A stretch of DNA of 64,000 nucleotides from Dendrophyllia cribrosa (taxonomy: Eukaryota; Cnidaria; Anthozoa; Scleractinia; Dendrophylliidae): the NCBI GenBank assembly GCA_024195265.1, contig JAJLRJ010000005.1, forward strand, positions 19,457,036 through 19,521,035, in the 5' to 3' direction. Positions 18,199 through 28,003 of this stretch are shown piece after piece (within the stretch, counting starts at the first letter, position 1; each line of letters opens with the position of its first letter). The notes below the pieces were generated by a model, which saw nothing but the letters and a program-made list of their open reading frames with translations, was not told where the DNA came from and searched no databases. The translations under genes were made by a program, and so were the position numbers.

Positions 18199-21100
18199 AA
18201 CTCGATTGGTTCTGTGTGGATGCCGTCTGGCAGCACCCAACGCTTGTCGTAATAAGCGGAAAGGCCCAGCTTGTGCTGTTCGTACGTGTACATAGCCCCG
18301 TTGTGCATTCGGAAGCCCCTGTTGGTGGCCATGTCCCTGCCCCCCTGCAGGGCTCTTTCGTACCTTTCCCATCGAAGCTCGTTCTGCTTCTTGTTGACGC
18401 CCTTGGAGGACATCTTGGCCTCGCCGCTAGCCTCGTTTTCTACGTAATAGCACTTGCTGCATAGGTCGATGGCCCGTGTGCCTTCCTTCTCAAGCTTGAA
18501 CAAGCCCGGCTCTCTGCCGCTCCACTTGTCCCACGCCAACCAATTCTTCTTCTCCGCCTAGAACTGGTCGCGAAGTTCCGGGCGAACGGCCTCTTCCAGA
18601 GTGTCGTGCGCAAGAGCGAAGTACATGCTGTCCGTGTCCATCTGGATGAGCTCGAAGTCGCGCCTGTCGATGAAGTAATCTAGGAAGTCGTAATAGAACT
18701 CCAGCATGCGGAGCTTGGCAAGTTGGTACACAACAATGCCCACTTGAAAAGGGCGGTCGATTGTGACCTTTGGCTTGCGCAGCTCGATCTTGTAGGCATT
18801 TCCAATCTCTTCGAGGTCATTGAACAAGGCTGAGCGGAGATTCTTGCGACCTCGTCCTCGTCCGTTGTGTACACCGTTCTTGTCGGACGCTCCACGGCTT
18901 CGATGAACTTGCCGTAGGCGCTGTTGCCAAGGAGCTTGAACACTTCAGCAAGCAGTGCCTTCTCCTTGTCAGCGTCGCCTTTCCTTCGGTTGTCGGCGAC
19001 CACGCGAACGAACCAGTCGAAGAGCTTTTTAAGGTTGTAATCGATCGTGCGATAGACTGCCGTGATCTTCAGCCCGCTGTTGAGATACCATTTCAAGAGG
19101 GGTGCGTAGATCAGCGTCTTTTTCGCTGACAGTACACCCAGAAGCTTTTTCTGGTCGGGAAAGCGGGTTCGGCCACTTTCTTGGAGGTAATCGTGCATAT
19201 GCTGTGGAACACATTCGTTAGGCACTGCTTGGTTGATGAAGAGCGGTGGAAACTCTTCGAACTTCTCCCACAACTCTCGGGGGACTTCGATGTCCACTTC
19301 CGCAAACCCGAACCATCTGCCTGTATGCAGATTCATTTCAAGAACTTTCGCCGTCTGCACCGGGGAATTGTAATGCACAACCTTCTCTTTACCGCAGGGC
19401 ATCTCCTGCAGCATCGTGCTTGGGTAAATGGAGTTAGCATCGAACCCCACAATCCGTTTCGTGATGCGGGCTAAGTCGTATTTGTGAGAACGGATGAGGG
19501 TTTCGCCGCGCACGTGTTTGCGGGTGAAGACCAGGCTTGGACCGCCAACCACAGCCCCCTTCAGCATGGCGTAAGCTTCGGGCCCAGGGGAGTATAGTGC
19601 TGGGGCATTGCGCCCTCTCAATGAGCCTCGCAAGACGTATTGCATTGAGACTCCTGGCAAGGAGACCGCGTCTTTGAAGATGTCCACCCCGAGGCCCGTG
19701 TAAAAGGCCTTCATCGTTTGGAGAGCTTCGAGGAAGGGAGCCACGTCTAGATTGTTGTAATACTCCAGCCAGTCTCCGAATGTCTTCATGCCTTCCTCGT
19801 GGAAGATGCGATTGCATTCTTCGTGCTCCTTGGGAGAAAGAACGAAAGCGTTTTTGAGTTGTGAGTACCAGCACTCGTATGGGGGAAGACCCGGGTAATC
19901 CAGCTTGTCAGCGCTGTCAAACCACTCGTATGGGAGCCAGGACTTGTTCTGTGTCGCTCCATACGTCTTGACCCACTTGTCGTACGTGATGCCTGGGGCC
20001 AAATAATTCATGATGTCCAAGAACTTGTAGCTGGGAGTGTTGATGAACATGATGCGACCCTCTTTCTCCGCGGCGAAGACCCCATTCTCTTGAGCGAAAT
20101 GAGAAACAAAGTACTTGCGGATAAGCTTGAGATCGTAATGGCCTGAGTTGAAGCCGACCACAGGCACTTGGTTGCACCATTGGTCGATGAGCTTGAGTTG
20201 CTTCTCAGGAAGATTCTCAATGTCTGGGGGCATATATTGGCCAGCCACAGCCTTGCGGATGGCTGCGCTGCGCCGCTCCAGGGAGGCATAAAACAGCCCG
20301 ATAAGCTCGTCAGGATCTTTGGAGCAAATATACTCAGGCTCAGGGTTCAACGTGTCGGCAATGGAGACTGAGATGGGCACATGCTCGCTTTCATAAGAGA
20401 GATCGCGTGTCGGGCGAGCTGCCTTGGTCTTGTCCTGGTACGCTTCGAAGTCGTAGACGATCGCGTGGGGATATGTTTTGTTTCTTTTCTGTGGGCAACG
20501 ATCATTCCACCAGGGGGAAGGCTGTTCGTGTTCCCACCTTTCCACCACGTTGTACCCAGAGTCTCGAAGCAACTGAGTTCGTTGCAGAGTCTTTTGGTAA
20601 GCAATCGTGCTTGTGAATGGATTGCCCCTGCGGTCAGTATATACCGTTTCGTCCCTCGTTCCCTCGGGGTAACATTCCTCGCAACCGTGCCAGAAACAAC
20701 CCTGGAACTGGAAAACTGTATTGCTTTCTGGGTGATAGCCGTCGACTGGAGCCCCACAAATATATCTCTCACCGCCAAAGCCGCATCTGTGATGGTGGAT
20801 GTGAATGTCACGCTGCTTCGCCTCCCACTCCAGCCAGCACACTCCCCTGACACCGAAACAACCTTCTGGGTAAAAGGCTTTCTCAAAAGCTGACTCCGGA
20901 GGGAGGACACGTTTCCCAGGGCAGTCGATTTTGGTTTGGCCTCGAGTACACGTCTTGGAGTGGCGCTTCAAGTTATCAGCCCGTGTGAACCTCCCACCGC
21001 ACTCGCCACAAGTGTAATTGTTTGTGACTTTATTGATATTGGTGATCAAGAAGGCGTGGCCGTCATAGATGCCGATAGTCATGGTTGGAGCGCCCACCTT

Positions 21101-21952
21101 GTCGTAATTCGCAGGAGTGTGAGATAAAATGAAGTCACCATTGGGGAGAACAAGATATGCGGTAATTCCTTGCTTGAAATGCCTTTCGACTTTAGAGAAG
21201 TGCCGCAAAGTTAGCTGGTCTCGAAGCCCCGGATTAATTCCGAAGAAGCTTTCCGCGAGTTCCCTGGTTCTGCGAGTAGAACGATCTATACGAGCTCCTC
21301 GATGGACAGCCAAGCAACGAAAGAGACAAAGATTGTCGTTGAAATTGTCAAGGGCAATGACTTCTCTTTTGTTGCGAAGCCAATCAGGAAGACGTCCGAG
21401 ACCTATTTGCAGTGGTTGTCGATCCAACACGACTTTAAGATCAAGCAGGACAGTGCGTTCGTAAACCCATTTGATGTCAGGCCTGTTGAGTCTTGCGTTT
21501 TGAAGACGAAACTCTTCCTGGGCTTGCAGCCACTGTCGTGTCTCGGAAAGAGTGGATAGCCAACGACTGTTGTGGTTGTTTTGATAAAACTTTCTCAACT
21601 CCTCGGTTTCAGTGTTTCGTAACTCGAATGTGAAGCGTAAATCGATTGCGTGTCGTGTGTGAACATTTTGCTTGATTTTGTTTAAAATTCTGGCGACAAG
21701 AGAGATTTCGAGATTGTTTACAAAGCGGAACCGGATTATTCGTCTGCCGTGTTCAACCCATCGGTCAACCCGATCATAGATTTGAACAAGTTGTTCAAAA
21801 TCTAGATCCTGCGGGTTGTTTTGAGGCTCGACCTCAGCATTATTGTCGTCGGCAGGCTCGATCCGCTCGACATTTCGTGCCTGTTCGTCCAGCCAGGCAA
21901 TCAGCTCGCGTTGATTGGCATCACGTCGTCTTCGTTGCCGTGGTTGTGCCAT
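18174..21952 (-). pseudogene. DNA polymerase B, type 1 (element A), frameshift plus stop
   Basis: This is a protein-primed family B polymerase of about 1,260 codons. In order it has an OTU-like NLCLFRCLAV region, a C2HC finger (CGECGGRFTRADNLKRH), a GCFWHGCEEC motif resembling Vsr-type nucleases, and exonuclease motifs YDFEAY and GFNSGHYDLK. Polymerase motifs follow: A (GFDANSIYPS), B (LLGNSAYGKF) and C (MDTDSMYF). The start ATG 21952 abuts a TTTATAT box. The frame shifts near 18830-18850, between motifs B and C, and a TAG lies at 18558-18560. The open frame upstream of 21952 is only a chance join through the terminal repeat to element C. It is not homologous at ordinary distance to the polymerase of B. 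Confidence 0.9.
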
Positions 21953-21982
21953 ATATAAAAGGATTTTTTTACGCAATTTGCG

Positions 21983-22226
21983 TATATACCAAGGGTAGGG
22001 ATTTCTCCAATTGGTTATGTCTCGCTTGTCGTTACGGGCGGGCTCGGGAAAAAACGCATTTGACCCCCTCTTACGGGGTTTGAGGGAGGGGTATGCAGAG
22101 TAGTTGGTTGGGAGGGATGTCAAATACCGGTTTTTCAAGACCATAAATAACCGGGCCGAACGCAGTGAGGACCGGTTATTTATGGTCTTGAAAAACCGGT
22201 ATTTGACTCCCTCCCAACCAACTACT
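21983..22226 (-). repeat. Right terminal inverted repeat of element A, with hairpin
   Basis: It mirrors 267-507. The outer part, 22099-22226, is palindromic. The central loop sequence has the same orientation relative to the end as at the left terminus. The target duplication TCTTT follows at 22227-22231. Confidence 0.92.
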
Positions 22227-22579
22227 TCTTTTATATATGAATCAGCAATTGCTGATGATGCTTGTTCAGCAACAGTAATAATGCTTTTATCATCTACATA
22301 TTGTTTTCGTGCAGCTTCACTATTTAATAGGGGTGTTGGAAGATGCACTATTCTATTTAAATTCATACTAAAATCTCCATTCATACGCGCGCCTCCATTC
22401 AGGTTCAGAAAATGCGTTTTAACAGTTCCATAGTTGACAGCGTCCCTCGAATCGATTGGTTCAGCGACGCTGGTCAATCTTTTGTTTAGAAGATCGAGAT
22501 CACCTGAAGGCGTTAATTTAAAACCAAGATTCATTGATTGGCTTGTTTGGCCAGACAACAATCCATTTGAATAGCTCAT
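22227..22579 (-). pseudogene. Fibre-like gene of element C, interrupted by element A
   Basis: The gene starts at ATG 22579, overlapping the ATPase stop as ATGA, and is cut at 22227 by element A; its last 18 or so codons are at 266-210. The roughly 135-residue product has phage-fibre-like repeats: residues pairing asparagine and hydrophobics (LNLNGGARMNGDFSMNLN, IVHLPTPLLNSEAARKQYVD). Such patterns mark trimeric stalks in tail fibres. A receptor or vertex fibre role is an inference. Confidence 0.6.
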
Positions 22580-23211
22580 TTTATTTTCTCATCAAAGTTT
22601 TTGGAAATGAATTTCCTTGGCTTATCAATATAGAGAAAAGAATATGGGTCTCTTGTTGCCATTTCATATTTTGTCTTTGGAACGTTATTCTCTCGGCAAA
22701 GCATAGAAACTTCATTATTGCTGGGGAATTCAAAGATGCAAAAATGTGAGCAATTCAAACGGATATCTTTTGGTGTTTTGAAATAACCTCGCGAAAGATA
22801 GATAACAGAACAATTTTTATGCCTGCCACTGATAAAGTATTCAATCAATGGCTTTTGGTTTATTTCGCAGACAAAATCATCGAAGATAACTATTTTTTGA
22901 TTATCCTCGGATAATTCAGAAACGGGAATGATTTCATCTGGGGATGCTTCTATCACTTCATACCCAGCTTCTCTGGACATGGGCTTGAATGTTTTCAAAA
23001 GCCTTTGATACTTTGATTGCTCCAGATTTTTCGCATAAAGATAAATTTTATCGAAATATAACAACCGAAAAATCATATCAAGAAGAACATTTGTTTTCCC
23101 AGAACCTGAAGGCCCGCAGATGAGCATTCTGAAACTTTGATTTGGCATGAAAGGATGCAACTGTTTATAATTCGTGATTGGGTCATCAGCATCATAATTT
23201 GATATTTTCAT
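22576..23211 (-). CDS. FtsK/HerA-type packaging ATPase, element C
   Basis: This intact 211-residue protein has Walker A GPSGSGKT near residue 33 and Walker B-like KIVIFDDFV near residue 107. This is the A32-like ATPase that drives genome packaging in Polintons and related viruses. Its stop overlaps the start of the fibre-like gene. It is much shorter on similarity to the A/B ATPase than they are to each other, consistent with C being a separate lineage. Confidence 0.85.
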   Translation of the reverse strand: MKISNYDADDPITNYKQLHPFMPNQSFRMLICGPSGSGKTNVLLDMIFRLLYFDKIYLYAKNLEQSKYQRLLKTFKPMSREAGYEVIEASPDEIIPVSELSEDNQKIVIFDDFVCEINQKPLIEYFISGRHKNCSVIYLSRGYFKTPKDIRLNCSHFCIFEFPSNNEVSMLCRENNVPKTKYEMATRDPYSFLYIDKPRKFISKNFDEKIK

Positions 23212-23278
23212 TTTATTATGTATAACATCTTGTTGAACATCTTGTTAAACTCGCTAATTTATGTTTATTCTTAATAAA

Positions 23279-24322
23279 ATGAGCTTACTAAAGTGGAAAG
23301 AACTTGCAAAACAAAAAACTGAGTTAGGAAATAAAATTAATTTTGTCCATAATACAATCACCCAGAAAAAATTGGGTGAACAAACAAGTCAAACAGCATA
23401 TGAAAAAATATTCAAACCTATAACATCAAAATTAGACGATGTTATCGCGTCAAATGAGACCATGACCCCATTAATCTCGTTACCTCAAGGACTTCGGAAA
23501 AGGAAAGTCACAGGGAAAAAGGAACTCCCAGGAATCGATTATTACCCAGAAGTGGATCCATTTGAAGAGACGGAGATTGAGGGTTTATTTGATGAGGACT
23601 TTAGACCTGATGGGGGATTTGACCCTAGTGAAGCAGCTGTTTTACCAGAAGCAGCTAAACAAATCCCAGAGTCAAGGCCCTCACTCCCATCATACGACGA
23701 AATAGATAAAGAGCTAGCAGATGAATCACCCCCTCCATATGAAGAAGAAGATGATTTTCCTGATTATAGTATACAACCGGGTGATGAAGAGGAGGGGGAA
23801 GAAGACAAATTACGAAGTGAGCTGCAACTCCACAATTATAAAACAGTGGATTCAGCCTTAGGCAAGTCAAATGCTTCGCCAACACAGAAAAAAAATTATC
23901 TTATGAAAAACGTTTTAGCCTCTGCAATCCTTCGAAGAAATCAATTGAAAGGTTATTAAGCAGCTTATACTAAAAAGTTCAATAAAGGAGAAATAACTGA
24001 AGATGCAAAGCAGTTAAGGCACGAAAAAATAGATCGCGCAAGAAAAGTATTGAATACTTACATAAAGCATTATGAAAATAAACTTATGTCATTTAAAGGC
24101 TCAGGCCTTAGATCCAGGTCAAGGGGGAAAAGGGGCGGAAATATCACATTTTTCAACGATCCTAAAGATCTTCTGCAGAAACTTGAGCTCATTGTTGGCG
24201 AAATCATTGCCGGAAACACAAACATTGAAATGAGAAATACTGGTGTTGCAATTTTAGACGTTCTTTTGAAATCATCACTGATCAATAAACCCCAACATAA
24301 AAGTGCCAAGGAAAGCGGATGA
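23279..24322 (+). pseudogene. Proline-rich acidic capsid-associated protein, one stop codon
   Basis: A single frame runs to 24322 except for a TAA at 23957-23959. ATG 23279 sits after AATAAA; an in-frame ATG at 23261 is also possible. The product is helical at the N-terminus, then acidic and proline-rich (SPPPYEEEDDFPDYS, with a PPPYEEE late-domain-like PPxY), then helical, with a Gly/Ser/Arg basic patch. The PPxY motif is reminiscent of ESCRT-recruiting motifs, but no function is demonstrated. Confidence 0.6.
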
Positions 24323-24765
24323 ATTCCCAATCAACATTGCCTTTGATAGCACAACTTTTAGGGCCACAATCACTCTGAAAGAAAATTACCAACTTGATTT
24401 GACCCAAAGTAACTTTTACGAACTCCTTGGATTTGACAAAAAAAATCGTGAAGGATAAAATAAATGTTGGTGCAAGGACGCCAAATTTGAGCCAAGATAC
24501 TGATATTTTAAACATTCATTGTGATCTGACAAATGATTCGCTTGTGGATGGTCAAGATACTGATATCATTTATTCCTTTTCCACATCTGTTTTGAGGCCA
24601 TCATATAGTTTTACGCTTGAACCAATGCGAGTAACATTCAGTCCTGTGAATAAAAACACAATACGCAGTATTCGAATCTATATCACAGATGGGAAAAGAA
24701 GAATTGTCAACCTGAACGGAGCTGATACAGCATTCTCATTAATATTAAAAAAGGATATAAAATGA
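24303..24765 (+). pseudogene. Penton-like protein of element C, frameshifted
   Basis: Homology-bearing sequence begins in one frame near 24303 without a clear ATG and shifts at a run of A near 24437-24444 to the frame ending at TGA 24763-24765. The C-terminal part has the pattern seen in Polinton vertex proteins (NIHCDLTNDS, YSFTLEPMRVTF, SIRIYITDGKRRIVNLNG). The IHCDL motif is shared with the penton-like protein of A and B, supporting a common family. Confidence 0.6.
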
Positions 24766-25190
24766 AAGCACATGAATTTTCTCGCTATTATCACCCCCAA
24801 TTAGGGAAGTTTGTTTATAAGCACAAAGGAACAGGCGTCATTTTTGACAGCATCTTTAAGCCGTTGAAAAAGATGGCGGTACCAGCTTTGAAAGGAATGA
24901 CATCAGCTGTTTTCAAAAAATTCGCAAAACCAGTTGCGAAAAAAGCATTGGAAGCAGGAGTTTCTCATGCTGGGGAAAGACTAGGTAAAAAGATATCCGA
25001 AAAATCTTGTGATTTAATTATGAAAAAACTAGCAAATATGAGGAGAGGGGCGACACCAATGGCGATTAAACTTACACCAAAGGCAACAACGAAAATGAAA
25101 CCGACACCCCAATCAAGAAAACAGGAGAGTTCTGATGATATATTGAATAGATTAATATCTGGTCAAGGAATAAGAGGCGCGAACGCCTGA
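24762..25190 (+). CDS. Small basic pX/mu-like core protein, element C
   Basis: The 142-residue product is strongly basic and starts at an ATG overlapping the previous stop (ATGA) just after GATATAAA. It has FSRYYHPQLGKFVYKHKGTG at the start, then repeated Lys/Ala helices. Position and charge suggest a DNA-condensing or membrane-active minor virion protein such as adenoviral pX or pVI, but sequence alone does not prove this. Confidence 0.6.
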   Translation: MKAHEFSRYYHPQLGKFVYKHKGTGVIFDSIFKPLKKMAVPALKGMTSAVFKKFAKPVAKKALEAGVSHAGERLGKKISEKSCDLIMKKLANMRRGATPMAIKLTPKATTKMKPTPQSRKQESSDDILNRLISGQGIRGANA

Positions 25191-25232
25191 AGAATCTAAG
25201 ACATCAAAGAAAAAATAATAATATCTTATAAA

Positions 25233-26519
25233 ATGGCTTTTAGATCGAATGAATATTTACAAAGAAATGAATTAGTAAGGTTCCAGTTGCATGATGTAAT
25301 CAGAGCCCCAGCTAATGGGCAGCCACAAGGAAAAAATGGTTATAAATTCACCATCAATGATAGATCATCGTTTTATGAGTGGTATAATGCATATTTTGAA
25401 GTACAATTTCAACTCCAGAAATTAGCAGACGGTGCTGGATATGCCGCAGCTGATAGGATAACAGTAATAAATGGTGCCCATTCTCTGATTAAGCATATGA
25501 CGATTAGATCTGCGAATAAAATAGTTTATGAACCTGATAATCTGCATCAAGTTACTTTTGTTAAAAATTTGTTAGAATATTCTGATGACTTCAGCAGATC
25601 AGTAGCAAAGAACAGTTTATGGTATTTGGATACGAATGACACAATAGCTAATACGAATTTGGGATTTCAAGCAAGGCGACTACAAACTCAAGCAGTTCAA
25701 AACAATGGAAATGGTGGTGCTAAACATGTTAATACTATTATCCCATTAAATCGTTTTTCCTTTTTCGAAGAACTTGAAGATAAGCTGCTTGTGCCTATGC
25801 AGCTGGATTTTGAAATTAATCTTCAACAGGATGAAGATTTAATTTATATGGCTAATGGCGTTGATCCTGGAAGAGTTGTTATTAATAGGTTTTTTCTTTG
25901 GGTGCCAAGATTAACACCCAAAGATTCTCTTTATGACAAATTTGTTAGTTAATTCCTGAAAGAAACGCAATGGAAGTATTTAAGAGAGACGTATGAAACA
26001 TCACCACCAACGCGGTCATCAGGATTCTTTCGAATATCAAGCAGTATTGATGATGTTAAACATATTTTTGTTTGGCTGAAAAGAGCTGACCCACCAAATG
26101 ATGACAAAGCAGAAGATAACCCATATCTTATGGATACTTTCAAATTAAATGCAGCAGATCATAATTCATCCTTGTCAACCTGCCGATTAGAGTATGGAAA
26201 TGGAGTGTTTTATCCCGAAACAGATTATGATACAGAATCGAAAGTAAGAATATTTAATGATGTAATGGCTTATGCAATGAGGAAAAATGATTATAATAGC
26301 GGAACACAATTGAATTTGGCTAATTATAAATCTCTTTATAGCCTCATTTATTTCGATTTATCTTATCAAGCTGAAAAAATAACAAGAGATCCCAAACAAC
26401 TGATATTCAGATATACACTGAATCGAAATGCGACTGCAAACTTCAATGTACATGCGGTAATTCTATATGAAGAAACAGCTAAGATTAATAAAGTTGGAAA
26501 TGAATTGGTCATAGCTTAA
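25233..26519 (+). pseudogene. Major capsid protein of element C, one in-frame TAA
   Basis: ATG 25233 follows TTATAAA. The frame is open to 26519 apart from TAA at 25950-25952, giving about 428 codons, close to the 416 of A and B. The N-terminal region (YEWYNAYFEVQFQLQKLADG) and position between pX-like and pVI-like genes fit a Polinton hexon. The reading frame is otherwise well preserved, so inactivation may be recent. Confidence 0.7.
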
Positions 26520-26541
26520 ATATATTGCTTTCTCAATAAAA

Positions 26542-27360
26542 ATGACAACATATCATCCATACAAAGTAAATTTGTCTGCAGGACAAAAACAAAAAGTCGC
26601 AAGAGCATTCAGAACAAGCAGCCCTCTCACACTTAGATTGGGTAATTACCAAACAAGTGGAAATGATGAATTGATGATTACATCCAATCAAATCAAAAGA
26701 ATCGCTAAAGCTAGATCACTTGGCAAAGGCGCAGAAATAAAAATATCAAAATCACAAATCCGCAAAGTAATGAGAGAAGGGGGTAGTTTATTTTCTGCTA
26801 TTATTCCTTTAGCTAAATCACTTGCACCAACTTTAGCTAAAACACTTTGGTTAGCAGCACTTGGTGGTTTAGCGAGTGAAGGAGCAAGTCAAGTAGTTAA
26901 GAAGATAAGCGGAAGCGGCGGTCAGATTGGTGGATTCCTCATTCCGCAAGATAAAATAGACAAACTGATTGCGTATAAAAGTTTGTTGACAACTAAGCAG
27001 AAACAAGATATATTAAATGCCCTTCAATCGGGAGGACAAGTAGTTGTGAGGCCAACCAAAACACAATATGGAGGAGCATTAGGAACTATTTTAGCAAGTA
27101 TTGGTATTCCGCTGGCTATTGATGCAATTAAAAATATGTTTGGAAAAGGAGCGCCAAGAATGGGGGCACCAATTGCGCGCAGGCCAAAAGGAAAAGGAGC
27201 ACCAAGATTGGGGGGTATATCAACCACCACCTCCATTCCTTGGGCAATGGGGGCGAAATACAGTGGGGATGGGGAAAAATAAAAAAAAAATGGGAAAGGG
27301 TTATTGTTAGGGGCAAACAGCCCGTTCAACAAGATTCCACTAATAGAAGCAATTCTGTGA
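26542..27360 (+). pseudogene. pVI-like minor capsid protein of element C, frameshifted
   Basis: The frame from ATG 26542 is basic, with a central hydrophobic stretch (LAPTLAKTLWLAALGGLASEG) and repeated GKGAPR near the end. A shift in the A-rich run around 27280-27295 breaks the C-terminus, whose natural-looking continuation ends at TGA 27358-27360. Gene position and a hydrophobic helix in a basic protein suggest a membrane-active minor capsid protein processed by the adjacent protease. Confidence 0.55.
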
Positions 27361-27383
27361 GACCTAAATTTGTAATCAAACCG

Positions 27384-27800
27384 CTGAGTAATGTTGATCT
27401 GTTGAACTGGATTACATATCTCAAGATTCCAAATTTCAAAGGGATATATTCAAGGGATGAAGCTATGCCCAGAAAACACAGTCCATGCATCTTGAATCTT
27501 GATTCGCTTAAAAATGCAGGAACTCATTGGGTTTGTTGTGTTGCATCGCACGATAAAAAGTTTATATGGTATTTCGATAGTTTTGGCATGAGATATCCCG
27601 TAGAATTCACAAGCGCAGGAAAACAAATAATTTATAACACAACTCAATATCAAAACATAAACAGTGTTCTTTGCGGTTATTATTGCCTTTACCTCCTTCA
27701 TCAATAGGCAATGAAAAAAGATTATTATGATATCTTAAAACCCTTCAGTTTAACTGATACAATGTATAACGAAAAGTTTATAAAAGAATATTTCAAATAA
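27384..27800 (+). pseudogene. Adenain-type (Ulp1-fold) maturation protease of element C
   Basis: The catalytic set is visible: GTHWV (His), WYFDSFG (Asp) and VLCGYYC (Cys). This is the adenovirus-type protease that matures capsid precursors. The frame has a CTG where the ATG would be expected (27384) and a TAG at 27705-27707, after which it stays open to TAA 27798-27800. No protease of this type was found in elements A or B. Confidence 0.75.
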
Positions 27801-27802
27801 AA

Positions 27803-27952
27803 ATGGAATCATATTGTGTTAAGGAAAAAAGAGTTACTGGATGCGTTGAACCATCTGGGTATATGACAGCCAAAAACGGAAGAAATATGTTTTTCTGCCA
27901 TTGTGCCTCATGTGGTATTAAAAAAACTAGATTTGTGAAACAGGGAAACTAA
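27803..27952 (+). CDS. 49-aa DUF5679-like zinc protein, element C
   Basis: The small frame starts two bases after the protease gene. It begins MESYCVKEKR and has TAKNGRNMFFCHCASCGIKK, matching the plan of DUF5679 (YCVKC, then KNGR, then CxxCG). Here the first CxxC has lost its second Cys (YCVKE), so zinc binding may be impaired. Such proteins are known as small hypothetical genes in viruses and mobile elements; the function is unknown. Confidence 0.6.
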   Translation: MESYCVKEKRVTGCVEPSGYMTAKNGRNMFFCHCASCGIKKTRFVKQGN

Positions 27953-28003
27953 GTCGGCCCTCACAAGGTGGGAGCTTTTTCGACATAGCTGATAGTCATT
28001 CAC

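Larger units (their letters stand above)
267..22226. mobile_element. Element A: complete Polinton/Maverick-like endogenous virus
   Basis: The element has inverted terminal repeats of about 240 bp starting AGTAGTTGG, flanked by a 5-bp duplication TCTTT. It encodes integrase, type-B polymerase, double-jelly-roll capsid, penton-like protein and packaging ATPase, the defining Polinton set. It lies inside a gene of element C and itself holds an Academ-type transposon at 4058-8218. Without that insert it is about 17.8 kb. At least six genes are disrupted, so it looks like a decayed insertion. Its body is closely similar to element B, but its polymerase and outer repeats are not. Confidence 0.92.

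Noticed and set aside
21953..22579. A single very long minus-strand frame joining fibre-like protein, terminal repeat and polymerase
   Set aside because: The upstream third belongs to element C and the middle is terminal-repeat sequence. The polymerase has its own ATG at 21952 next to a TATA-type box, so the fusion is a chance result of the insertion.
23957..25952. TAA as a sense codon (alternative genetic code) in element C
   Set aside because: Other genes in the window end normally at TAA, and stops elsewhere include TAG and TGA in decayed genes. Ordinary nonsense mutation explains the data.
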